Assembly: GCF_025836995.1 (NCBI RefSeq)
Contig: NZ_CP107546.1
Coordinates: forward strand, 1,922,001-1,986,000
Reading direction: 5' to 3'
DNA length: 64,000 bases
Source of the DNA: Microbacterium sp. M28
Lineage (GTDB): Bacteria > Actinomycetota > Actinomycetes > Actinomycetales > Microbacteriaceae
Positions within the stretch are counted from its first letter, which is position 1. The number at the start of each line of letters is the position of its first letter. Below, piece by piece: positions 57,960 through 64,000 of the stretch. The notes under the pieces are model-generated. The model saw nothing but the letters and a program-made list of their open reading frames with translations, made no database searches and was not told where the DNA came from. The position numbers and the translations under genes were made by a program.

Positions 57960-58141
57960 CTGCGAGTCGCACCCGGGCGGCTTGCGGAGAGGGCGTGAAT
58001 GCTCGGTCCAGCGCCCGTGGACGGCCATCAGCGACCCGCATCACGCGCGGGCAGCCGGAAGGCGCTGTGGACGGCCGCCTCAACGCCGGCGAAACGACCC
58101 GCGGCCCCCGTCGGGCACGGCGGGGCCGGCCCACCGCGCAC

Positions 58142-58175
58142 GAAGAAGGCCCCCGGAGATCCGGGGGCCTTCTTC
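58142..58175. terminator. Terminator of ctaC-ctaD-ctaF, usable in both directions
   Basis: A 15-16-bp perfect stem (58142-58157 with 58160-58175) with a very short loop lies 11 nt past the ctaF stop. The rest of the 227-nt gap back to the rhodanese gene (57960-58141) holds nothing I can support. Confidence 0.8.
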
Positions 58176-58186
58176 GATGCTGCGTA

Positions 58187-58621
58187 TCAGCGGGCGAAGT
58201 TGCCGCGGTAGTACTCGTACACCCAGCCGACGATCGCGATGACGAAGATCGCGAGACCGATCGGGAGCAGGAAGTGTCCGACGGCGAGTCCGACGACGAA
58301 GATCGCCGCGGAACCCGCGAGGACGATCGGCCACCACGACCACGGGCTGAACTCGCCGAGCTCGGGATCTCCGTCGTCGATGTCGCTCGTCAGGATGTCC
58401 TCGGGCAGCTCGCCGCCCTGGGCACGGTGGGTGCGGTGCAGGTACCAGGCGATCATCGCGCCCATGAAGGCGGTGAACAACAGGGCAACGGTGCCGACCC
58501 ACTCGATCGCGGTCACGATCGGACGGTCCTGGTGCTCCAGGATGTTCCAGCCGGTGTAGACGACGGCCACGACGGCGAAGAAGGCCGTGAGCACCCACCA
58601 CAGGATGACGTTGTCGCGCAT
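58187..58621 (-). CDS. ctaF: Cytochrome c oxidase subunit IV, actinobacterial type
   Basis: 144 residues with four spans (WWVLTAFFAVVAVVYTGWNI, VALLFTAFMGAMIAWYLHR, IVLAGSAAIFVVGLAVGHF, AIFVIAIVGWVYEYY). The hallmark FSPWSWWPIVLAGSAA of actinobacterial CtaF is present. It is a small stabilising subunit of the aa3 oxidase. It starts directly after the ctaD stop and is the last gene of ctaC-ctaD-ctaF. Confidence 0.94.
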   Translation of the reverse strand: MRDNVILWWVLTAFFAVVAVVYTGWNILEHQDRPIVTAIEWVGTVALLFTAFMGAMIAWYLHRTHRAQGGELPEDILTSDIDDGDPELGEFSPWSWWPIVLAGSAAIFVVGLAVGHFLLPIGLAIFVIAIVGWVYEYYRGNFAR

Positions 58622-58622
58622 G

Positions 58623-60359
58623 TTACTTGGCCTCTCCCGCAGCTGCGTGAGCTGCGACCGGGTGCTCTGCGGCCTCCGGGTGGTTCAGGTCGAACGCGGG
58701 ACGCTCGCTGCGGATACGAGGGATCGACGTGAAGTTGTGACGCGGCGGCGGGCAGCTGGTCGCCCACTCGAGCGATGCGCCGTATCCCCACGGGTCGTTC
58801 ACGGTGACCTTCGGCGCCTTGCGGGCCGTGATCCACACGTTCAGGAAGAACGGCAGCATCGAAGCGCCGAGGATGATCGCACCGATCGTCGACACCTGGT
58901 TCTGCCACGTCCACCCGTCGGCCGCGGAGTAGTCCGCGTAGCGGCGGACCATGCCGTCGACGCCCAGCCAGTGCTGGATGAGGAAGGTCATGTGGAAGCC
59001 GATGAACAGCATCCAGAAGTGCACGTAGCCGAGACGCTCGTTCAGCATCCGCCCAGTCCACTTCGGCCACCAGAAGTAGAAGCCGGCGAACATCGCGAAC
59101 ACGACGGTCCCGAACACCACGTAGTGGAAGTGGGCGACGACGAAGTACGAGTCGCTGAGGTGGAAGTCCAGCGGAGGCGAGGCGAGGATGACGCCGGTGA
59201 GGCCACCGAAGACGAACGAGACGAGGAAGCCGAGAGCGAAGACCATCGGCGTCTCGAACGTGACGGAGCCCCGCCACATGGTGCCGATCCAGTTGAAGAT
59301 CTTCACACCGGTCGGAACCGCGATGAGCATCGTCATCAGCGCGAAGAACGGCAGCAGCACCGAACCCGTGACGTACATGTGGTGCGCCCAGACGGCCACC
59401 GACAGCGCGGCGATCGCGATGGTCGCGTACACGAGGGTCTTGTATCCGAAGATCGGCTTGCGGCTGAACACCGGGAAGATCTCGGAGACGATGCCGAAGA
59501 ACGGCAGCGCGATGATGTACACCTCAGGGTGCCCGAAGAACCAGAACAGGTGCTGCCACAGGAGCACGCCGCCGTTGGCCGGGTCGTAGATGTGCGCACC
59601 GAGGATGCGGTCGGCCGCCGCGGCGAAGATCGCTGCCGCCAGCACGGGGAAGGCCATCAGGATCAGCAGGCTGGTGATGAGCGTGTTCCAGCTGAAGATC
59701 GGCATGCGCCACATCGTCATACCCGGGGCGCGCATCGTGATGACCGTGGTGATGAAGTTCACCGCACCGAGGATCGTGCCGAAACCGGAGATGCCGAGAC
59801 CGACCATCCAGAGGTTTCCACCGGCACCGGGTGAGAACGAGGCGTTCGCGAGCGGCTGGTAGGCGAACCAGCCGAACGACGCCGCACCCTGCGGGGTGAG
59901 GAAGCCGGCGACCGCGATCGTCGAGCCGAACAGGAACAGCCAGAACGCGAACGCGTTCAGACGCGGGAAGGCGACGTCCGGAGCACCCAGCTGCAGCGGC
60001 AGGATCGCGTTGGCGAAGCCCGCGAACAGCGGCGTCGCGAACATCAGCAGCATGATCGTGCCGTGCATCGTGAACAGCTGGTTGTACTGCTCCTTCGTCG
60101 GGATGATCTGCATACCCGGCGCGAACAGCTCGGCACGGATGACCAGGGCCATCACGCCGCCGAGGAGGAAGAACAGCACGGACGCGATCAGGTACATGTA
60201 CCCGATGGTCTTGTGGTCGGTGGAGGTGATCCACTTGACGACGATGTTGCCCTTCTGCTCGACGCGCGAGGAGCTCATCAGAGCGGCCTGGCGGGCGGGC
60301 AGGGTGTTCGGGCGGGAGCCGGCGGTCTCGTCGATCTTGGGTTCAGCTGTGGTCGACAT
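58623..60359 (-). CDS. ctaD: Cytochrome c oxidase subunit I
   Basis: The catalytic subunit with heme a and the heme a3-CuB centre, reducing oxygen to water and pumping protons. 578 residues, about 12 spans. [10 protein letters not shown] carries the CuB His and the cross-linked Tyr. [21 protein letters not shown] carries the heme a and a3 histidines, and [10 protein letters not shown] is typical. It follows ctaC by 3 nt. Confidence 0.97.
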   Translation of the reverse strand: MSTTAEPKIDETAGSRPNTLPARQAALMSSSRVEQKGNIVVKWITSTDHKTIGYMYLIASVLFFLLGGVMALVIRAELFAPGMQIIPTKEQYNQLFTMHGTIMLLMFATPLFAGFANAILPLQLGAPDVAFPRLNAFAFWLFLFGSTIAVAGFLTPQGAASFGWFAYQPLANASFSPGAGGNLWMVGLGISGFGTILGAVNFITTVITMRAPGMTMWRMPIFSWNTLITSLLILMAFPVLAAAIFAAAADRILGAHIYDPANGGVLLWQHLFWFFGHPEVYIIALPFFGIVSEIFPVFSRKPIFGYKTLVYATIAIAALSVAVWAHHMYVTGSVLLPFFALMTMLIAVPTGVKIFNWIGTMWRGSVTFETPMVFALGFLVSFVFGGLTGVILASPPLDFHLSDSYFVVAHFHYVVFGTVVFAMFAGFYFWWPKWTGRMLNERLGYVHFWMLFIGFHMTFLIQHWLGVDGMVRRYADYSAADGWTWQNQVSTIGAIILGASMLPFFLNVWITARKAPKVTVNDPWGYGASLEWATSCPPPRHNFTSIPRIRSERPAFDLNHPEAAEHPVAAHAAAGEAK

Positions 60360-60362
60360 GAC

Positions 60363-61268
60363 TTACTCCTCTTCTCCCTCGGATGCCTCTTCGGAGGATC
60401 CGGTTCCGGGGAGGTTCGACAGGCGGTCGTAGGCATCGGCGATGTCGCCGGTGTTGCCCTTCTCGCGCAGTTCCTCGACGTAGGCGTCGTATTCGTCCTG
60501 CTCGACGACCTTGACGTTGAACAGCATCATCGAGTGGTACTCGCCGCAGAGCTCCGCGCACTTGCCCTCGTACTCGCCGACACGCGTCGGAGTGAAGGAC
60601 CAGGTGTTGTCCTTCCCGATGTACATGTCCTTCTTGTAGAGGAAGTCGATGATCCAGAACGAGTGGATGACGTCGCGCGACTGGAGGTGGATGGTGACAT
60701 CCTGATCGACCGGCAGGACCAGCGTCGGAAGCTGCTCCTGGTCGACGTTGCCGTCCTTGTCGGGCTGGGCCTGGATGCCCATGGTCCACACGGCATCCGA
60801 CAGGTCGTCGTCCTCGCCGGCGTACATGAAGTCCCACGCCCACTGCTTGCCGATCGCGGTGATCTCGACGTCGGGCTCTTCCCACTGCGTCTCGATCGCG
60901 GTCTGGTCACGCGCGGTGAAGAAGAACATTCCGAGCACGAGCAGCAGCGGCACGATCGTGTAGAAGATCTCGATCGGCATGTTGTAGCGCATCTGCACCG
61001 GCAGGCCGGTCTGGCCCTTGCGACGGCGGTACGCGATGGCGGCCCATGCCATGAGACCCCAGGTGATGACACCGACCGCCAGCAGGACGATCCAGGAGTT
61101 CACCCACAGACCGGAGACTCGCTCGGTCTGGTTTGTCGCGGCCGTACCGTCCTCGACGAAGCCAGGAAGGAAGCCGTTGAGCTCGGTGGGAGTACATCCC
61201 GCCAGGGCCACGGCTGCCGCGATTCCCAGAGGAATGGCGGCCCAACGAAGGCGGCGTTTCGAGGGCAC
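60363..61268 (-). CDS. ctaC: Cytochrome c oxidase subunit II, lipoprotein
   Basis: 301 residues. The signal peptide ends in the lipobox ALAGC. Two spans (about 57-77 and 100-118) precede the extracellular cupredoxin domain with the CuA site CAELCGEYHSMM and the upstream His in IHSFWIID. It takes electrons from QcrC. GTG 61268 (VPSKRRLRW), with AAAGG upstream, was chosen. The acidic C-terminal tail is SSEEASEGEEE. First gene of ctaC-ctaD-ctaF. Confidence 0.95.
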   Translation of the reverse strand: MPSKRRLRWAAIPLGIAAAVALAGCTPTELNGFLPGFVEDGTAATNQTERVSGLWVNSWIVLLAVGVITWGLMAWAAIAYRRRKGQTGLPVQMRYNMPIEIFYTIVPLLLVLGMFFFTARDQTAIETQWEEPDVEITAIGKQWAWDFMYAGEDDDLSDAVWTMGIQAQPDKDGNVDQEQLPTLVLPVDQDVTIHLQSRDVIHSFWIIDFLYKKDMYIGKDNTWSFTPTRVGEYEGKCAELCGEYHSMMLFNVKVVEQDEYDAYVEELREKGNTGDIADAYDRLSNLPGTGSSEEASEGEEE

Positions 61269-61303
61269 GATGCACCTTTCAGATCGCGGACAGGGCACAC
61301 CCC

Positions 61304-61309
61304 AGTCTA
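61304..61309 (-). promoter_or_regulatory. -10 element (TAGACT) of ctaC-ctaD-ctaF
   Basis: TAGACT on the minus strand gives a leader of about 30 nt with AAAGG before the ctaC GTG. No good -35 was found. Confidence 0.42.
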
Positions 61310-61364
61310 GGGCAACCTCACACCCGATTCACGCCAAGCACGCAGGTTGGCGTGTGCGTCAGGG

Positions 61365-61727
61365 TCAGTGGAAGCTGTCGCCGCAGGCGCAGCTGCCCGC
61401 CGCATTCGGGTTGTCGATCGTGAAGCCCTGCTCCGAGATCGTGTCCTTGAAATCGATCGATGCACCGTCGAGATACGGCACGCTCATGTTGTCGACGATG
61501 ACCTCGACGCCGTCGAAGTCGACCGTCTCGTCGCCGTCCAGGTACCGCTCGTCGAAGTACAGCTGGTAGATCAGGCCGGAGCAGCCGCCGGGCTGCACGG
61601 CGACGCGCAGACGCAGGTCGTCGCGCCCCTCCTGCTCGAGGAGGCTCTTGACCTTGAGCGCCGCGGCGTCGGTCAGCTTCACCCCGTGTGCGGTGTTGGT
61701 CTCGGTGGTCAGTGTGGTGTCGCTCAT
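61365..61727 (-). CDS. erpA: A-type iron-sulfur cluster carrier (HesB/IscA family)
   Basis: 120 residues. The three conserved cysteines are in QPGGCSGLIYQ and the C-terminal GSCACGDSF, as in ErpA/IscA proteins that carry [2Fe-2S] or [4Fe-4S] clusters to target enzymes. ATG 61727 (MSDTTLTTE) follows GAGGAG. It lies upstream of the oxidase genes on the same strand, a conserved actinobacterial neighbour, and may serve the Rieske and nitrate reductase Fe-S proteins. Confidence 0.92.
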   Translation of the reverse strand: MSDTTLTTETNTAHGVKLTDAAALKVKSLLEQEGRDDLRLRVAVQPGGCSGLIYQLYFDERYLDGDETVDFDGVEVIVDNMSVPYLDGASIDFKDTISEQGFTIDNPNAAGSCACGDSFH

Positions 61728-61773
61728 CTCACTCCTCAGGGACGGGGCCGCGCGCGGCACGGCGTTGTTTCAG

Positions 61774-61779
61774 ATTCTA
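61774..61779 (-). promoter_or_regulatory. -10 element (TAGAAT) of erpA
   Basis: TAGAAT on the minus strand gives a leader of about 40 nt with GAGGAG before the ATG. Confidence 0.42.
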
Positions 61780-61804
61780 CCGCCGGGTGCGCCGGCCGGG
61801 CGTG

Positions 61805-63220
61805 TCAGCGCGTGATCCGGTTCATGCGCGTCAGCATGAGCGCCTCGGTCCGAACGGCGTGGCGGAACGTGTCGAGGTGCAGCGACTCGTTCGGGCTGTG
61901 TGCCCTGGCATGCGGGTCCTCGACGCCGGTGACCAGGATCTGCGCCTCCGGGAACTCGCGGACGAGGTCCGCGATGAACGGGATCGAACCGCCGACTCCG
62001 AGGTCGACCGGCTCGACTCCGTAGCCGTCCGCCATGGCCTGCCGCGTGAGCGCGACCGCCCATCCGCTGGTGTCCACGAGGAAGCCGTCGCCGAGATCGA
62101 CGTCCGAGAACGTCAACTCGGCGCCGAACGGTGCGTGCGCGCGCAGGTGCTGCTCGAGCGCTGCATAGGCGTCTGCCCCGCTCTGGCCCGGTGCGACGCG
62201 TGCGCTGATGACGACGGTCACCTCGGGCGAGAGGGTGTTGGATGCCGACGCCACGCTCGTCGCGTCGACACCGATGACGGTGACGGCCGGCTTGTTCCAG
62301 ATCCGGCTCAGGATGCTGTCGCGGCCGATCGGTGAGACGCCCTCGGGGAGACCGGCCTCGTCGCGGAGGGTCTCTTCGGAGTAATCGGGTGTGGCGGCCG
62401 CCCGCTGTTCGAGGCCGGCCACCGCTACGGAGCCATCGGCATCCCACAGGGTGTTCAGGAGCTTGATCGTGGCCATCATCGCGTCGGGAACCGCGCCGCC
62501 GTACATGCCGGAGTGCGACGCGTGCTCGAGCGTGCGGACCGTGAGCGTGAATCGCGCGTTGCCGCGCAGCGACACCGTCAGGCCGGGCGTCCTGGAGTCC
62601 CAGTTGCCGGAATCCGCCACGACGATCGCATCCGCGCGAAGGGCGTCGGCGTTGTCGCTGAGGAACTGCGCGAAGGAACGGGAGCCGTACTCCTCCTCCC
62701 CCTCGATGAACAGGGCGACACCGAGGTCGAGGCCGTCGCCGACGGCATCCGCGACGGCGCGCAGCGACGCGATGTGCGCCATGACGCCTGCCTTGTCGTC
62801 CGCCGCTCCTCGGCCGTACAGCCGGCCGTCGCGCACGGTGGGCTCGAACGGAGGCGTCTCCCAGAGCGCGTCGTCTCCCGGAGGCTGCACGTCGTGGTGC
62901 GCATAGAGGAGGATGGTCGGTCGGCCGTTGCGCGCGGCACGGGTGGCGAGGATGGCCGGCTGGCCCTGTTCGTCCGTCCCCGGAATCGCCGCACGCAGCA
63001 CGCGCACCTCGTCGAACACGCCGGTGTCCGTCGCGAGCGCCGCGATGGCCTCGGCGCTGCGCTCCAACTGGGACTGATCGAACGACGGCCATGCGATGCC
63101 GGGGATGCGCACGAGAGTCCCCAGATCACCGAGCGCGCGGGGCAGGCCGGTCGCGACGGATTCGAGCACCGCCTCTTCGACGGCGAGGTCTTCAGGGGTC
63201 TGCGAATCGGAAGAGGTCAT
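61805..63220 (-). CDS. M20-family metallopeptidase (dipeptidase)
   Basis: A 471-residue cytosolic zinc peptidase. Metal and catalytic residues are visible in LYAHHDVQPPGD, YGRGAADDKAGVMAH, FIEGEEEYGS, VADSGNWD and the final DPHARAHSPNES. The inserted dimerisation domain (about 200-330) carries ASHSGMYGG. It probably cleaves dipeptides such as carnosine-like or Cys-Gly substrates; specificity is not readable. ATG 63220 is 8 nt from a TAAGAT -10. Confidence 0.93.
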   Translation of the reverse strand: MTSSDSQTPEDLAVEEAVLESVATGLPRALGDLGTLVRIPGIAWPSFDQSQLERSAEAIAALATDTGVFDEVRVLRAAIPGTDEQGQPAILATRAARNGRPTILLYAHHDVQPPGDDALWETPPFEPTVRDGRLYGRGAADDKAGVMAHIASLRAVADAVGDGLDLGVALFIEGEEEYGSRSFAQFLSDNADALRADAIVVADSGNWDSRTPGLTVSLRGNARFTLTVRTLEHASHSGMYGGAVPDAMMATIKLLNTLWDADGSVAVAGLEQRAAATPDYSEETLRDEAGLPEGVSPIGRDSILSRIWNKPAVTVIGVDATSVASASNTLSPEVTVVISARVAPGQSGADAYAALEQHLRAHAPFGAELTFSDVDLGDGFLVDTSGWAVALTRQAMADGYGVEPVDLGVGGSIPFIADLVREFPEAQILVTGVEDPHARAHSPNESLHLDTFRHAVRTEALMLTRMNRITR

Positions 63221-63225
63221 GCGGG

Positions 63226-63233
63226 TAATCTTA
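63226..63233. promoter_or_regulatory. Overlapping divergent -10 elements
   Basis: TAATCT (63226-63231) on the plus strand for the DUF3043 gene and TAAGAT (63228-63233 reversed) for the M20 gene overlap in one 8-bp block, so the two promoters cannot be occupied at the same time. Confidence 0.45.
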
Positions 63234-63266
63234 AGGGCGAACCCGATCACGTGACCGAGGAGCCTT

Positions 63267-63836
63267 GTGGCCAATCCCACCCCTGAGACGAACGACGCCG
63301 CCGCGCAGAACCCCATCGCCGGCAAGGGGCGTGCGACGCCGACGCGTGCCGAGCAGGAAGCTGCCCGCCGTCGGCCGCTGGTGGCGAACACCAAGGAGGC
63401 GAAGGCCGCGGCGAAGGCGCAGCTGAACGAGCAGCGCGAGAAGGCGCGCATCGGGATGGCCAACGGCGACGACAAGTACCTCCCGCCGCGCGACAAGGGT
63501 CCGCAGCGCCGCTGGGTACGCGACTACGTGGATGCCGGCTGGCACCTGTCCGAGTGGATCATGGCCCTCATGCTGGTCGTGATCATCGTGTCGCTGTTCG
63601 GCGAAGCCTTCCCTGCGATCTCGTTCTACGCCTTCGTGGGTCTGTGGGCGTACCTGATCATCTCGATCCTCGACATGGTCCTCCTGGCGAACCGCGTGAA
63701 GCGCAAGGCCGCGGCGAAGTTCGGCAAGGACAAGCTCGAGAAGGGCCTCGGCTGGTACGCGGCGATGCGCGCACTGCAGATGCGCTTCATGCGTCTGCCG
63801 AAGCCGCAGGTCAAGCGGCGCCAGTACCCCGCCTGA
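63267..63836 (+). CDS. DUF3043 membrane protein
   Basis: 189 residues. A long charged cytosolic N terminus (GRATPTRAEQEAARRRPLV, then an Ala/Lys/Glu helix) is followed by two adjacent membrane spans (about 95-117 and 120-140, SEWIMALMLVVIIVSLFGEAFP and FYAFVGLWAYLIISILDMVLL). A basic C terminus ends MRLPKPQVKRRQYP. It is conserved in actinobacteria next to the cta/erpA genes and of unknown function. GTG start 63267 with GAGGAG upstream. Confidence 0.9.
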   Translation: MANPTPETNDAAAQNPIAGKGRATPTRAEQEAARRRPLVANTKEAKAAAKAQLNEQREKARIGMANGDDKYLPPRDKGPQRRWVRDYVDAGWHLSEWIMALMLVVIIVSLFGEAFPAISFYAFVGLWAYLIISILDMVLLANRVKRKAAAKFGKDKLEKGLGWYAAMRALQMRFMRLPKPQVKRRQYPA

Positions 63837-63879
63837 GCTCCGGGCATCCGACACACAGCGCCGGACGACCGGGGAGCGC

Positions 63880-64000
63880 TCATCGACCCGAGCGCAGACC
63901 CCGGTTGATCTGGCGACCCCAGAACGGACCGCGGTACAGGAACGCCGTGTAGCCCTGCACGAGCGTGGCTCCGGCATCCAGACGTGCACGCACGTCCCCG
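63880..64000 (-). CDS. pyrD: Dihydroorotate dehydrogenase, C-terminal end only
   Basis: The last 39 or so residues of a minus-strand gene that enters from the right edge. ARLDAGATLVQGYTAFLYRGPFWGRQINRGL is the FMN-phosphate-binding end of class 2 (quinone-linked) PyrD, which makes orotate in pyrimidine synthesis at the membrane. The stop is at 63880-63882. Confidence 0.85.
   Translation of the reverse strand, partial: GDVRARLDAGATLVQGYTAFLYRGPFWGRQINRGLRSGR

Noticed and set aside
57999..58211. A 70-codon plus-strand ORF between the rhodanese and ctaF genes
   Set aside because: It runs through the bidirectional terminator hairpin and into ctaF, has no ribosome-binding site and no recognisable sequence.

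Overview
The window is high-G+C DNA (roughly 70% by eye), dense with short gene overlaps of the ATGA/GTGA type. It looks like a chromosomal segment of an actinobacterium of the Microbacteriaceae, close to Microbacterium. The reasons are RbpA, WhiA, a paired ClpP1/ClpP2, a diheme QcrC with QcrAB and CtaCDEF (the actinobacterial bcc-aa3 supercomplex), DUF3043 and DUF6457 proteins, and an LAxTG-type sorting motif. No CRISPR array, insertion sequence, rRNA operon, prophage or origin was seen. No stretch longer than about 300 bases lacks a gene.

Layout. 1-5030 (minus strand): deoC (cut by the edge) with its SorC-type regulator, clpP1-clpP2, a TPR protein and trigger factor. 5092-5348: divergent tRNA-Pro and tRNA-Gly. 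5376-9589 (plus): a membrane-anchored HExxH protein, then a SipW-type export locus. This locus has three small proteins with alternate-type signal peptides and a Ser/His signal peptidase fused to a C-terminal wall-anchored domain. 9650-20957 (minus): rbpA, secG, tpiA, pgk, gap, sodA, whiA, rapZ, uvrC and uvrA. This is the conserved actinobacterial glycolysis/WhiA/UvrC block, but without yvcK. 21029-25010 (minus): a MoxR-DUF58-DUF4129 operon preceded by a possible 11-codon leaderless ORF. 25087-29235: an OhrR-like regulator divergent from a tiny zinc-ribbon protein, then uvrB, a DUF4126 protein and coaE.

29270-46617 is a self-contained nitrate-respiration module sitting between coaE and rpsA, two genes that are neighbours in many actinobacteria. 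It has narK divergent from narGHJI, then moaB-moaE-moaA. A convergent six-gene operon follows (moeB, moeA, moaC, mobA, DUF6457, moaD). Divergent from that is a TOBE-domain regulator with modABC. Together these cover nitrate transport and reduction, synthesis of the molybdenum cofactor, and molybdate uptake with its likely sensor.

46705-64000: rpsA, a lipoprotein and a PKD-like secreted protein in a patch of lower G+C, a stand-alone 5'-3' exonuclease, a PHP-domain protein, trpD, then ctaE-qcrCAB, a rhodanese, and on the minus strand ctaC-ctaD-ctaF. The window ends with an ErpA-like Fe-S carrier, an M20 peptidase, a DUF3043 protein and the 3' end of pyrD. This is the conserved trpD/ctaE/qcrCAB/ctaCDF respiratory neighbourhood.

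A recurring feature is a -10 hexamer (TANNNT or close) placed 7-8 nt before the start codon. It appears at about fifteen genes and suggests that much of this region is transcribed as leaderless mRNA. I used it to choose several start codons.
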